Below, one piece after another: positions 1-11,885 of a DNA stretch of 64,000 nucleotides. Positions within the stretch are counted from its first letter, which is position 1. The number at the start of each line of letters is the position of its first letter. Origin of the DNA: Amphiura filiformis (taxonomy: Eukaryota; Echinodermata; Ophiuroidea; Amphilepidida; Amphiuridae); assembly GCF_039555335.1 (NCBI RefSeq), contig NC_092647.1, positions 11,002,313 through 11,066,312 on the forward strand. The letters are read 5' to 3'. The position numbers and the translations under genes are program-made. The notes beneath the pieces were generated by a model that ran no database searches, was not told the DNA's origin, and saw only the letters and a program-made list of their open reading frames with translations.

Positions 1-2139
1 AATAAAAAACACCTGCAAATCTTGCTGCAATTTCCAAATAGTATTTCTATTACTTAAATAATTATTTTTGTTATTTCTTTTAATACAAACACATTACTGC
101 TATGACGACTTTATCGTATTACTTACATATCAAAATCAAGTAATAATTACAAAACTCGCCGTAAACTATCACCTCTGTGGGTGTTTGGGATATAACCGGC
201 ACAAATATTTTCTCAACACTGCGGTATGTGAAAAAGTAGGTCAATAGTCAGAGAAATATAGGGCGGGTGCGGCACGCCGCACCCGCCCAAAAAGACTAAC
301 AAATGGACGGAAAATTTTCAAACTCATTATTTAGCTAATATGAATTTAAAATATATGTAAATAGCGCCCTCAATTTTCACACAAATGTATGGCAGTTTAT
401 AGTATAAAAATTACCACAAAAAGCAGAAAGAGATGAATAATTTGATGTGGAAACGAAAATCTCTGTTAAGAATAAAAGTATATGGGTATATTCGTGTGAT
501 AGCTGTTGGTATTGTCCAGATCTAGAATATTTAACATATAATATTTTGTTAGAAAAATAAACAAATGATCACATCAAAGAACCGTGACTAAATATTAATT
601 GCCATTTATTTTGCACGTTTCTCATAAATATCAATTGCCATTTCTTTTGCACTTTTCTCAAAACTCAATACTTATGGTCATTTCTTTTGCGCTTTTCTAC
701 ATTAGGCTACCATTACATTTGTACTTTTCCCATACATATCTATTAAACAATACCCTGAAAAGAGAATGCTAGAATCACAAGATGCCCTTTACGTGTAATA
801 GGCCTATACACAAGTGTTTTATTCCCGGTCGCGAAAAATAATGCGATGCATTGGAAACCAGAAATAAATTTTAATTTTAATTTTAATTAAAATTGCTTTA
901 GGTTGGAAAAGTTAGGTTTAAAGCTCCAGTGCGTGTTAGATATAGGCTTCACGAAAAAGTTCAAGTTTTGAGATATAAAATATCAAGAGCTATCTTAAGA
1001 ACCACTGGAGCAATAAAAGTCTTGTTTGTACTCATTTTAATGCATTTTTCATGCTGATTCCAAATATGGTCACAAAAATTTACATTTCTGAAACATTTGA
1101 ATTTTTAAAACAAAATTTGAAACTTGTCGTCTGCAGTCGACACACACTTTGAGTAGAAGCACGTGAGTGGGGGATATCAACAACGACAAGAAAATAATCA
1201 ATGCATCTCTGAGCTTCTGGACAAAAATAGAGATGACGAGTTATTTGATATTAAGTCTACTTCAAAGCACATCATAATTAAGTAGCTAAATTTAGTAGCT
1301 AAATATATAAATCTCTTGACGCGTTTTTACACTAGGAATGATGGAAGCCGTCAAATTTGGCGTCGTGTTTGTTAGAAATAGATAAACATCAATACACTCT
1401 TGCACTGGAGACAAGAATACCAAAATTTGAGGTATTCTTGTTTCAGCTCTTGCATGCATTGCGAATTTAACAGGTTTACTTTTTATCTCGTGATATACAG
1501 ACAAGATACAGGCCGTATCAAAACCAACATTCTTGTTAGTCTAGTTACTGTAACAATTTGCACCCGGTTTTCCTCGCAAAATCCTTAGCATGAGTCTATG
1601 TTTTGAAAAAAAAAAACCCAAATCCGTAGACATGGGTCTCACGAAATGACGTAACCCGGGGACGTAACATAGTTCTATTAATAAATGAGGGTCATTCAAA
1701 AGTTCTACCTGTTATCTTACGTGTCATGAAATTAAAAGCCATAATTATACTCTTAAATCCTGGCTACAAAATAAAAGTTATTTGATGAAAATGTGATTTT
1801 TGGTTGTTAAGATCTTGTTGGTTAAAGCGAATACATATTTGGTACGTCGAAAACGGTACGTCTGAAGAGAAAGGTTAAAGTTTGATTAGGTTACCCACAC
1901 CTATGTAGAAATCAGTACAGATTTATGAACTGAAAATTATTGAATTGCTTTATTTTGTCCAAATAATTTAAGCAATAGCTAATGCTTGCAGATAGTAGAG
2001 GTTTACTGGGTATCGTGTATTATTCACAATAAAACTGATACAAGTTCAGAAAAACCTACATGTTGACCCTTTTCCATAGGTTGTTGACCTCGATTGGGTG
2101 AGCACTTGTTGGTTCAAGTTGTATTAATTGGTTCATTAT
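1..2139. other. Gene-free AT-rich stretch
   Basis: No coding region is supported here; open frames are short and without recognisable domains. It holds a GC-rich hairpin at 261-288, an A/T repeat near 868-890, a thrice-repeated phrase around 'tttcttttgc' at 600-700, and a perfect 11-bp stem hairpin (arms 1411-1421 and 1431-1441). Confidence 0.6.
261..288. repeat. GC-rich perfect hairpin, possible Helitron 3' end
   Basis: Arms of 12 bp (gggcgggtgcgg and its exact complement) enclose a 4-base loop. The surroundings are strongly AT-rich. The hairpin is followed 6 bases later by CTAA at 295-298. Helitrons end in a short hairpin followed by CTRR, so this could be a Helitron terminus. The next base is C rather than the usual T, and no 5' end was identified. 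Confidence 0.35.
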
Positions 2140-2388
2140 GACCGTTCACAAACACTTGTTGGAGTGCTGATGCCAAAACATTTCATCCCGAAATATTTTC
2201 AGGCCCCTCCCTTTACAGACCTCAACAAATTCAGCCCCCCTTTTGACATGAAAATTATGGGTCAACCCCATAAAAAAGCATATAAATTTGAAATCATTTT
2301 TTTCCAGGGCCTCCCCTTTGGATGGTCAAAAAAATTTCAGGCCTCCCATTTTGCATCAGCCCCCCCTAACACGTGTTTGTGAACGGTC
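2140..2388. mobile_element. MITE-like element with 20-bp terminal inverted repeats
   Basis: The left end (gaccgttcacaaacacttgt) is the inverted complement of the right end with one mismatch. The interior is 249 bp in total, non-coding and C-rich. No clear target-site duplication is seen, so the superfamily is unassigned. Confidence 0.6.
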
Positions 2389-2662
2389 CCTACGTTAAAA
2401 TCAAATAAGGATGATGCACAGTTTGTGTATTTTTGTAAGTATGTATATAGAAGTATAATTATATAGGATTATTAACAAACTGTTCATCTTATTTCCATGT
2501 CAAGATGCTAAGGACGTAAATGCGAAATACCTTTAAACATGGTACTTGTTGAAAGCTGGCAAATTTCACTAACATTTCTGTGTCTGTTGAGCACTTCGAT
2601 GTTTTCTTCTCATATAAAGATGTTTATTTTGTTTTGAAGTCCCAAGGCATGTCGGGGAGAAA

Positions 2663-2860
2663 TATTCGCTACTTGCACGGTTCCGCCATTATGCACTATG
2701 TGCGGGGAGAGCCTCGAACTGGCAGCATACATGAATGGGAATTGAACTAGTCATAACGTTCTGTGTAAGGTTACATAATTCTTCCTTTCATGTATGCTGC
2801 CAGTTCGAGGCTCTCCCGCACATAGTGCATAATGGCGGAACCGTGCAAGTGGCGAATTGA
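2663..2860. repeat. Foldback repeat with arms of about 70 bp
   Basis: Sequence at about 2663-2737 (including ttgcacggttccgccattat) recurs inverted at about 2786-2860, with only a few differences and a loop of about 50 bp. It is non-coding and probably a foldback MITE. Confidence 0.65.
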
Positions 2861-3064
2861 TCACGAGGAAGCAGTTGGACAACCGTTACATCTAATCAGG
2901 GCTGTGCAATAAGGTGCCCGGGGGAGCAGCACAGATTTTTTTTTTTTGCAAACTGAGCGTGAGGAAAGCAATTTTTGGCAGGCCAGGGGGGACAAGCAAT
3001 TATTACTGTGTATCACACTTAGAAAATACAACATACAGCATGTCTAAAAAGAATTGTGCAAGAG

Positions 3065-3207
3065 AAAGGCGCCCTCTTTGGCAATTAGAAAATACCGTTG
3101 TGACATGGTGCTTACATCCACGTCAAGGGCGTAGTCTTAGCTCTCAAATGCCATTTGTAAGCATCATGTCACAACGGTATTTTCTAATTACCAAAGAGGG
3201 CGCTTTT
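3065..3207. repeat. Foldback repeat with arms of about 53 bp
   Basis: Sequence at about 3065-3118 (including gcgccctctttgg) is present inverted at about 3152-3207, with a loop of about 33 bp. It lies only 200 bp from the previous foldback but shares no obvious sequence with it. Confidence 0.65.
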
Positions 3208-3959
3208 CACCTGTACAAGGCTGTACTTGTAATAGTCTAATACATTAAATTATGTGCTGCAAAATGTGACAATAGTGCTATTAAGTTATCAATTTATAAA
3301 GTTTTACTAACAATACTGACGATATCATACTTTATTTTACCAAATTTAAAACACTGACCCATGTAAAAATAAAATTACACTTAGAAAATACAACATCTTG
3401 TTATAGTCCAGTTACAGACACATTTAAAACAATTTGCAAAGTGTGCTAAATGTAACAATAGTTCTATTAATTGATCAAGCTATGCTATATAATTTTACAT
3501 CCAATACTGAACATTGTTAAATTTACCAAATTCAAAACACTGACACAAGTAAATATAAGATCACGCCCTAAAGCCATATTGTAATATTTGCTGAGGAGGA
3601 TGCCCTCAATTTTTTCAAAATTATGTTTTTACATGATTGTAATGTACTTTAGTAACTAACTTGCCCTGCAAAAAGCAAGAATTTATGTGCTGTAGTTTTG
3701 ACAACAGTTTTGACAGCATCTTGTGAATGGTAGTGAGATTTGGTTAAAAATGCATTGACCATTTCATAGCGAGTGTGTAGAAGAATTCAAATATCATAGA
3801 TATACTTTTGTAGGTCATGTGGTTCTTGAGTTATGTTGTAAAGAGGGCTGAAATAACAACAACTGTAAAAAGTACATTAAAAAAACTCACAGTAAAACTC
3901 ATTAACAACAAAAATCAAGCAAGTTATCAAAGTATATGATTTGTAGAATTTTAAAACTT
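3208..3959. other. Intergenic, nothing recognised
   Basis: AT-rich sequence without a supportable gene. The phrase 'cacttagaaaatacaacat' occurs at both about 3016 and 3378, so part of it is an old direct repeat. Confidence 0.5.
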
Positions 3960-5770
3960 TTGCAAAACATCAGGCCTACTACTTTCACCATCCAAATGCT
4001 TTCCCCATGCCTGACTATCATGACATCTTCGTCATTTAAAACACATTTATCAGTTGCTCTGTTCACAGCTCAGACTGAAATTATATTTGTAATAAATATT
4101 ATAAATTCTCACAAATTAAAATCACAAACCGCGAAAGATCGCCAACAACTGCCGCTGAATATTGATATCCAACTAGATTTCCCCACAGGGCTATAAAGAA
4201 CCACAAACCGCGAAATTTGGATATCCAACTAGATTGCCCGCAGGGCTACAAAGAATCACACACAACGAAATATGGATATCCAACAAGCTTAAACTATAAA
4301 TTAGCTCCCGATAGAGGGCAGGGCTTGATAAGGGAAATTAAAATCACAAACCGCGAAAGATCGCCGACAACCGCCGCTTAATAGGGATATCCAACTAGAT
4401 TGCCCCGCAGGGCTACAAAGAACCACAAACCGCGAAATGTGGATATCCAACTAGATTGCCCGCAGGCCTATCGATTATAAAGAACCACAAACGCGAAATA
4501 TGGATATCCAACAAATTAAGACCACAAACCGCGAAAGATCGCCAACAACTGCCGCTCAATATTGATATCCAACTATATTGCCCCGCAGGGCTATAAAGAA
4601 CCATAAACCGCGAAATTTGGATATGCAACTAGATTGGCCCACAGGGCTACAAAGAACCACAAACCACGAAATATGGATATCTAACAAGCTTAAACTATAA
4701 ATTAGCTCCCGATAGAGGGCAGGACTTGATGAAAACCACAAACCACGAAAGATCGCCGACAACCGCCGCTTAATAGGAATATCCAACTAGGTTGCCCCGA
4801 AGGGCTACAAAGAATCACAAACCGCGAAATTCGGATAGCCAAGTAGATTGCCCCGCAGGGCTACAAAGAACCACAAACATTAAAACACGATTATCTTGCC
4901 TAGTCGGGGCATTTAGTATAGGCTTAAATATAAGCGCATTTACTAGTTCCGACTTGAAGTAGGCCTAAATCGGACTTACTCTCTGTGTCTCTCTGGCATT
5001 GTCAACATTGGGTGTGTGTTGTTCATATTTATATTTTCTTTACATATTTACGTTGCCTTGAATAATTTAAGTATACTAGTATTAAAATGTATATTGATCA
5101 TTGTATACGCCTCTTAACATTACAGTCACGCGTGACGAGCAAGTTTTAAAAATAAACGACTGATAAAGTTTTGTTTAATTAGGGCCTATTTATTGTCATG
5201 AATCAAGAATAGCAACTTCAAACATCTCTTTTTCGTTTTATGGAGCACTTCGTAACCTGATGACTTTCCAAGCTTGGAGCTGCTTGGCTACATTCATAAA
5301 AAGAAAAGAAATCTACCAAAAAAACGTTGACAACGTAAAGAAATCAGCAAGTTTAAAAAAACCCACCTCGGCTCACTTTTTGAAACTTGGTCCCATTTTG
5401 AACACCAACAGCAAATCAGTGTTTTTATTTTATTTCAACAGATTACAGCGTTTCCAACAAGATTACAGGCCTACTTGTTATTCGTTTAATTCAATCATTA
5501 ATCATGATTATTATAAATAATAGGATATTGGCTTACCATGCAAGAACAAGATAATAACCTTTCAGGTCGTTCCAGAAAGCTTACAAATTAATATCGCATC
5601 TGCACATTAAAGATACATAACACTTCTGGATATGTTTAAAATTTATATAAATATGTTTAAATCAGTACCTTTTACAAATGGGACCAAGTTTCAAAAGTGA
5701 GCCGAGGTGGGTCTTTTAAAACTTGCTGATTTCTTTACGTTGTCAACGTTTTTTTGGTAGATTACCAATA
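3960..5770 (+). mobile_element. Element A, copy 1 (left arm of a giant inverted repeat)
   Basis: This stretch is repeated in inverted orientation at about 7429-10010, and again in the same orientation within 35040-40210. Order within the copy: a block ending in the minisatellite (4085-4880), a linker (4880-5260), and two inverted subterminal blocks at 5260-5420 and 5680-5765. Both blocks carry aacgttgacaacgtaaagaa and cccacctcggctcac. No coding capacity was found. It matches no family I can name; a non-autonomous DNA transposon is the best inference. This copy lacks the tRNA-like head module of the other two. Confidence 0.65.
4085..4880 (+). repeat. Degenerate minisatellite of element A
   Basis: Recurring units of roughly 55-60 bp carry ggatatccaactagattg, a 'gcagggctacaaag' segment and 'accacaaaccgcgaaa'. 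A longer variant unit carries the 'ctcccgatagagggcag' block. GGATATCC is itself palindromic. Short minus-strand open frames here are by-products of the repeat period. Confidence 0.8.
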
Positions 5771-7428
5771 CACTGACACAAATGTAGTTCCTTGTACATG
5801 TTGTAGCAAAAGGCAGCAGTAAGATATTTTGGTCCCGATCGGGGATATCGAAGGAAACAAAGCACTCAAAAAGGATGATTTGACATTACTTTAATTTAGG
5901 GTACGGTATCGCGGCAACAGCAATAAAATATTGGCCTAATGGCGTGATACATGTGTCTATGATTGCAGACATAGACAGGTGATGAGTGCAACCTGATGAG
6001 TGCAACCTGCTTGTAGTGCAGGGCAATGTATTCAAAAATTGTGTTCATCTATTGATATGGTAGTTAACCCGATTATTACGTAACTTCGACGACGAACATG
6101 GTCAGCTTAAAGGGCAGGTCTATTGCAAAAACAAGTTTATCTCTATTCGAGGAGCTTTATTACATTACAAGTTGACACTCGTTGCAATTTTTTATGCGTA
6201 TTTCTCCTGAAAAAAGAGAAATTGTGTGGGTAAAGTTCGGGCTCGAACGTGTTCCACTCCCGTTTGAAGCAAAATTAATTTTCAAGACAGCCGGCTAATG
6301 ACGTAAGTAAATGAAGCGGATACTATATCATGCTCTCATTTACTTGTGTGACACAATCACAGTCACTTTGACAAGTTTGACATTAGCAACAACGAGTTAT
6401 TATTTACCATAACAATACTGCATAACAATATGCGGACTATTGTTCTCATTTTGGAAACAAAGCCTACACAGTATTATTACTATGCGTTTGCTTTGTAATA
6501 TTTCATCCAACTGAAACTATAATAACTTTAGCATTGCAATATCGCACAGGGAAATCAGATACATGAGTTTGTGGACTTAAAGTCATAATGTACGATCTTA
6601 TAATATGAATTTGGTTAATTTTTTTCAAACCTGATTTTTTGGCATATTTGTAATGTTTACACATGTCACAACTTGCACCTAAATGGAATCAGCCAAATTT
6701 GTTGTGTTTGTAGGTAAACAGAGTAAAGTTCGACATAAAATCATAATTCAAGAAATTATGACTTTATGTCCGCCCATAGAACTGCGTGTTAAACGGCCAA
6801 AATAACAAGCAGTGTTTCTTTCACGTTACCTCGTTATTTCAGCTCAAAATGGACAGAAACCATTCCCGATCATTATTACTAGTATTATTTCAGCATTTTG
6901 AGTATATAATGACAAATTTAAAATTGGAAGGAAATCGTACATTACGCCTCTAACACGGTTTATATGCTAGTCTCAGATTGATCACGCTGAAATTCTAAGC
7001 TCAATTTTTTGTTAGCCCAAATATTTCTCATGATTGATATACATATGAATTGTAATATCACAATTTACTAATATATAAAAAAGAAGCGGCTGATTTTATC
7101 CATATGTTTAAAAACCATTAAATTTATAATACTTAATAGAGTTTTTTTTCTGTGAACAACAAGAGTATACGTTCTGTGCATTGAGAATGTTTATAGTGCC
7201 TTCTGGCAAAGCAGATACAGTCATTCATGACATCAACTTTTTCTAGGTCAAATCTGTCTCGTTCGAAGCAACTCATCGCTTAAGGTTACACAAAGAGACG
7301 TATAAAAAACGTATAAAAGACGTATAAAGTTGTTCTCTAAAACAGAGTTTTCTCAGTAATCAAATATCGCAGCGAGTGAAATGTTGGTGCATTGGATGTA
7401 GCTTAACATTTTTGTGTGTGTTATATAC
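5771..7428. other. Spacer of the giant inverted repeat
   Basis: About 1.66 kb of non-coding DNA separates the two opposed copies of element A. The part at about 6585-6960 is a dispersed repeat with a second, same-strand copy at about 59170-59520 inside an intron of the transporter gene; both contain 'cataatgtacgatctt' and 'atatttgtaatgtttac' or close variants. No gene is seen. Confidence 0.6.
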
Positions 7429-7638
7429 AAATCTACCAAAAAAACGTTGACAACGTAAAGAAATCAGCAAGTTTAAAAAAACCCACCTCGGCTCACTTTT
7501 TGAAACTTGGTCCCATTTGTAAAAGGTACTGATTTAAACTTTTCATATTTACATCAATTTAAAACATTTCCAGAAGTGTTATGTATCTTTAATGTGCAGA
7601 TGCGATATTAATTTGTAAGCTTTCTGGAACGACCTGAA

Positions 7639-8057
7639 CAGGGGCGTAGCCAGCTTTCTTGTTCAGGGGGGGCAAAATAAAATTTTGGGGGCACAGACGA
7701 AAAAAATTGCAGTTGCATCATAAAATACATAGAGACTGTATGTCTTCGAGCTTCCCGAAAAGGGCCTTATTGGGATGATGTGCGCGCGTAGCGCGAAAAA
7801 AATGGTATTTTACACTATTTTCGCCCATTATGCGGCTAAAAAAGGGCTTTATTGTTACAATTTGCGCGCGTAGCGCGGAAAATTTTTGTATTTTACACTA
7901 TTTTGGCCCTGAATTTTGCTAGAAAAGGGGCTTCTTGCTTTTCCTTGGCCCTCCTGATTTTCTCTCTCATTTTTTGTCAGAGGTGCACTTTTTCTTTCAT
8001 TTTTTGTCAGGGGGCACTCTGCCCCACCTGCCCCCCCCACCGCTGGCTACGCTACTG
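7639..8057. mobile_element. hAT-like MITE with 8-bp target-site duplication
   Basis: The element begins CAGGGGCGTAGCCAGC and ends with the inverted complement of CAGTAGCGTAGCCAGC. It is flanked by the direct repeat gacctgaa (7631-7638 and 8058-8065). The uninterrupted site is visible in copy 1 of element A, which confirms the insertion. Eight-bp duplications and CAG..CTG ends fit the hAT superfamily. Inside, a block of about 100 bp with 'tgcgcgcgtagcgcg' occurs twice. Confidence 0.85.
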
Positions 8058-8754
8058 GACCTGAACGGTTATTATCTTGTTCTTGCATGATAAGCCAATA
8101 TCTTTTTGTGTTTTGTTTTATAATATCATGATTAATGACTGAATTAAACGAATAACAAGTAGGCTTGTTTGTAATCTTGTTGCAAACGCTGTATTCTGTT
8201 GAAATAAAATAAAAACACTGATTTGCTGTTGGTGTTCAAATGGGACCAAGTTTCAAAAAGTGAGCCGAGGTGGGTTTTTTTAAACTTGCTGATTTCTTTA
8301 CGTTGTCAACGTTTTTTGGTAGATTTCTTTTCTTTTTATGAATGTAGCCAAGCAGCTCCAAGCTTGGAAAGTCAGGTTATGAAGTGCACCATAAAACGAA
8401 TAAAACGAAAATGGATGTTTGAAGTTGCCATTCTTGATTCATGACAATAAATAATTAAACAAAACTTTATCAGTCGTTTATTTTTAAAACTTGCTCGTCA
8501 CGCGTGACTGTAATGTTCAGAGGCGTACACAATGATCAATAAACATTTTAATATACTTTAATTATTCAAGGCTACGTAAATATGTAAATGAAATGTAAAT
8601 ATGAACAACACACACCCAATGTTGACAATGCCAGAGAGACACACATAGAGTAAATCCGATTTAGGCCTACTTCATGTCGGAACTGGTAAATGCGCATATA
8701 TTTAAGCCTATACTACGGAAGCGTCTAAATGCCCCAGATAATCGTGTTTTAATG

Positions 8755-9865
8755 TTGGTGGTTCTCTGTAGCCCTGCGGGGCAATCTACTTGGGTATCCG
8801 AATTTCGCGGTTTGTGGTTCTTTGTAGTCCTAGTTGAATATTCCTATTAAGCGGCGGTTGTCGGCGATCTTTCGTGGTTTGTGGTTTTCATCAAGCCCTG
8901 CACTCTATCGGGAGCTAATTTATAGTTTAAGCTTGTTGAATATCCATATTTCGTGGTTTGTGGATCTTTGTAGCCCTGTGGGGCAATCTAGTTGCATATC
9001 CAAATTTCGCGGTTTGTGGTTCTTTATAGCCCTGCGGGGCAATCTAGTTGGTATCAATATTAAGCGGCAGTTGTTGATCTTTCGCGGTTTGTGGTTCTTT
9101 ATAATCGAATAATCGATAGGCCTGCGGGTAATCTAATTGGATATCCCAATTTCGGGGTTTGTGGCTCTTTGTAGCCCAGCGGGGCAATATAGTTGAATAT
9201 CGTGGTTTGTGGTTTTAATTTCCCTCATCAAGCCCTGCCCTCTATCGGGAGCTAGTTTATAGTCTAAGCTTGTTGGATATCCGCATTTCGTGGTTTGTGA
9301 TTCTTTATAATCGATAGGCCTGCGGGCAATCTAGTCTTTCGCGGTTTGTGGTTCTTTGTAATCTTTCGTGTTTTGTGGTTTTAATTTCCCTCATCAAGTC
9401 CTGCTCTCTATCGGGAGCTAATTTGTAGTTTAAGCTTGTTGGATATCCATATTTCGTGGTTTGTGGTTCTTTGAAGCCCTGTGGGGCAATAGTTCCATAT
9501 CCAAATTTCGCGGTTTGTGGTTCTTTATAGCCCTGCGGGGCAATCTACTTGGATATCAATATTGAGCGGCAGTTGTTGGCGATCTTTCGCGGTTTGTGGT
9601 CTTAATTTGTTGGATATCCATATAATCGATATGCCTGCGGGCAATCTGGTTGGATATCCAAATTTCGCGGTTTGTAGTTCTTTGTAGCCCTGCGGGGCAA
9701 TCTTGTTGGATACCCCTATTAAGCGGCGGTTGTCGGCGATCTTTCGCGGTTTGTGATTTTAATTCCCCTAATTAAGTCCTGCCCTTTAGCCCTGTGGGGA
9801 AATCTAGTTGGATATCAATATTCAGCGGCAGTTGTTGGCGATCTTTCGCGGTTTGTGATTTTCAT
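8755..9865 (-). repeat. Minisatellite of element A (inverted copy)
   Basis: Same degenerate unit as at 4085-4880 on the opposite strand (for example 'ttcgcggtttgtggttcttt'), with more copies than the left arm and several 'catcaagccctgc' variant units. Confidence 0.8.
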
Positions 9866-10010
9866 TTATTATATTTATATCAAATATAATTTCAGTCTGA
9901 GCTGTGAACAGAGCCACTGATAAATAAATAATAAATAAATTTCGGTGTTTTAAATGACGAAGATGCCATGATAGTCAGGCATGGTGATAGCATCTGGATG
10001 GTGAAAGTAG

Positions 10011-10880
10011 GCCCAAGGCCTAGGCCTAAATGTGAATAAAAAATCAAACATGTTTGTTTGATAAAAAAAATAATAATATCACAATAGCAATGGATGTTCG
10101 AAATGGTGTTATTCTTGATTTACGACAATAAATTGATTAATAAAACATTAAAAAAAAGTGGTGGGAAGTTTCGAACTTGAGCAAAAATTCATAAATGGAT
10201 TAGAAGTCCATGGCCTTAACCACTTCGCCACGGGGACGTCCCGTTATTACGATATGTGAAAGTGGAGTATTTATTAATATGAATATATGCCGTGGTCCGG
10301 AAAGAATAAAAGAATTGTGAAAAACTTGATTTTTTGGCGAATGGGGTCCAGAATTTGTATGTAGGGTATCCAGGAAAATGCCTGGGTATATTTGAAAGTG
10401 AATCTGAAAAATTAGTGACAGTGACAGCCATGTATGGCTGTAGCAGTGTCGAAAGATTGTGGATATCAGTATGATTAGCTATGATTTGCCACTAATTTTG
10501 GCTATGAAATACCGCGTGAAATAAAGCAAGAATGTTTGTTTATTATCAAACAATCGGATTGACTGTAAGATTCGTGTAACTTTTTGAAATAAAGAGTTAT
10601 TAAAATATGACACTTTGGACAGTAAATACGATTTAGCATGGTTTTAGATATATTTTGTACCCAGCGAAAAATATCATAGAACAATAGCGTTTTGTTCCGT
10701 GTAAATATAGTCTCGCGGTGCATCTGTTTATTCTTCTTTATCAGTCGTTTTTTTTTAAACTTGCTGGTCAAGCTACCGCGTGACTCTAATTATTAGAATA
10801 AATTTGAAAATCCTTCGTTTAAAGCATTTTTACCCACCATGTTCACAAGATCAAAAACACGTTCCATGAGGTTTTTTTTC
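10011..10880 (-). repeat. Head module of element A with tRNA-like sequence
   Basis: Reverse complement of 35000-35760 over most of its length (matching 'ttggcgaatggggtccagaat', 'agggtatc', and the accaagcaagttt-type end). Near 10785-10750, read on the minus strand, lies the motif 'gtcacgcggtagc..gaccagcaagttt'. This motif recurs at 35055, 37094 and 44549. It is non-coding and sits outside the minisatellite block, as in copy 3. Confidence 0.6.
10158..10243 (-). pseudogene. tRNA-like sequence (anticodon-like TCT)
   Basis: Read on the minus strand it has an A-box-like 'gtggcgaagtggttaagg', a perfect anticodon stem (atgga/tccat) around loop cttctaa, a long variable segment, and a T loop 'agttcgaaact'. 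The acceptor stem is not convincing. It resembles a class II (Ser/Leu type) tRNA and probably served as the head of a repeat, not as a working tRNA. Confidence 0.5.
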
Positions 10881-11280
10881 AAATGTGCGCTCCGTATAAA
10901 TCCACACCGAGCGATTGTTTTTTTCTTTTTCGTATTGTATTACAAATCGATCAAAGAAATAATGTTGCCATGGGGAAGAACCAAATACAGTACCGATTAA
11001 ATTTTAAAAGCCCGTTTTGGGGAAAATTTTGGAGAATTTGCTTGAGAAAAAAGCTGGTTTGTGAAATTATCGATATCTTGATTACGAGACGTTAATTTAG
11101 ACATCTGAATACCTACATTATTTCTCAACATTCTGCCAATTGCTATTCCATTTGATTTTCACTCCAAAACTTTCTGAAACAGGGACCTAAAAAATCCCTT
11201 GGAGGAAAATCAACTGGCAACTCTAAGATCAACGCTGGAACTACTTCTAGCGTCGGTTGTCAGTAGCAGTCACTACCAAT
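10881..11280. other. Intergenic, nothing recognised
   Basis: No supportable coding region or repeat family was recognised here. Confidence 0.4.
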
Positions 11281-11330
11281 CAAGTGTTGATAAAGACAAC
11301 AGGTGTTGTTGAAACGTACACAAGTAAGTG
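11280..11330 (+). ncRNA. Hammerhead-like motif of PLE-tail type
   Basis: The order TTGATAA (11287-11293), stem II agacaac/gttgtt (11294-11310), GAAAC (11311-11315), GTA, CAC follows the core layout of a hammerhead ribozyme. GTG before the core can pair with CAC after it. The first core base is T instead of C, so activity is doubtful. Such motifs are typical of the terminal repeats of Penelope-like elements. Confidence 0.35.
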
Positions 11331-11615
11331 AACTTTCTGGATCAGATACAAGGAACTTTGTTAACCAGTTTACTATACCGATCCTGATGAATCTGTTCAA
11401 TCAAATTGAAGCTAGTTTTGCAAAAAACGAGGTTTTCCTCCATCAGTTCGTTCAAAATTTCAGCGCCGACATGCGTGTTTATTCTAAGAGCCATAATGCG
11501 GACGCGATTGTAATCATGTAAATTTGCATCCAATTATAGTTATATCATCCGCTTTGAGAACAGTCAATTGTGTAAGGTGATCTATGGCCCCCCAGAGGTA
11601 GTCCTTTATGCCCCT

Positions 11616-11694
11616 TTTTTGGCCGAGTGGATAGAGCGTTGGACTGGGAATCTAATATGAACTATTTTTGTGGGTTCGAGTCTCCGTGTGGCTG
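11616..11694 (+). pseudogene. tRNA-like sequence followed by pyrimidine tract
   Basis: It has an A-box-like 'tggccgagtggatagagc', an anticodon arm ttgga-ctgggaa-tctaa, an extended variable region and a B-box-like 'gggttcgagtctc'. A matching acceptor stem is not seen. A degenerate class II-type tRNA or SINE head is most likely. Confidence 0.5.
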
Positions 11695-11885
11695 AATTTT
11701 TCTTTCTTTTTCTCTTTTCTCATTTTTACTTCCTTTCTTTCCTCTTTTCTTTCTCCCGTTTTCTTTTTTCTTTTTTTTTTTCATTTCTTTTTTTCTTTCT
11801 TTCTTTTTCGTTCATTTTCTTTCTCTCTCTTTCTTTCTCTTTTCACTATTTCTTTATTCTTTCTTGCTCCTTTCTTTTTAGTTTT
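11695..11885 (+). repeat. T/C-rich low-complexity tract
   Basis: About 190 bp of almost pure pyrimidine (ctttctttt-like) directly follows the tRNA-like sequence. The phenylalanine- and serine-rich open frames across it are artefacts of composition. Confidence 0.9.

Larger units (their letters stand above)
7429..10010 (-). mobile_element. Element A, copy 2 (right arm of a giant inverted repeat)
   Basis: Reverse-complement counterpart of 3960-5770: subterminal blocks at 7433-7522 and 8238-8330, linker at 8330-8755, minisatellite at 8755-9865, then a block matching 3960-4085. It is interrupted by a hAT-like MITE (7639-8057) that is absent from copy 1. Together with copy 1 it forms a palindrome-like structure of about 6 kb. 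Confidence 0.7.

Noticed and set aside
4413-4786. Minus-strand open frames with recurring RGLWF motifs
   Set aside because: They arise from the minisatellite period of element A; a similar frame appears at 8834-9112 and 36355-36783 for the same reason.
10883-11521. Short open frames as host genes
   Set aside because: No domain, no codon pattern, and both strands are open over the same stretch at 11303-11533.
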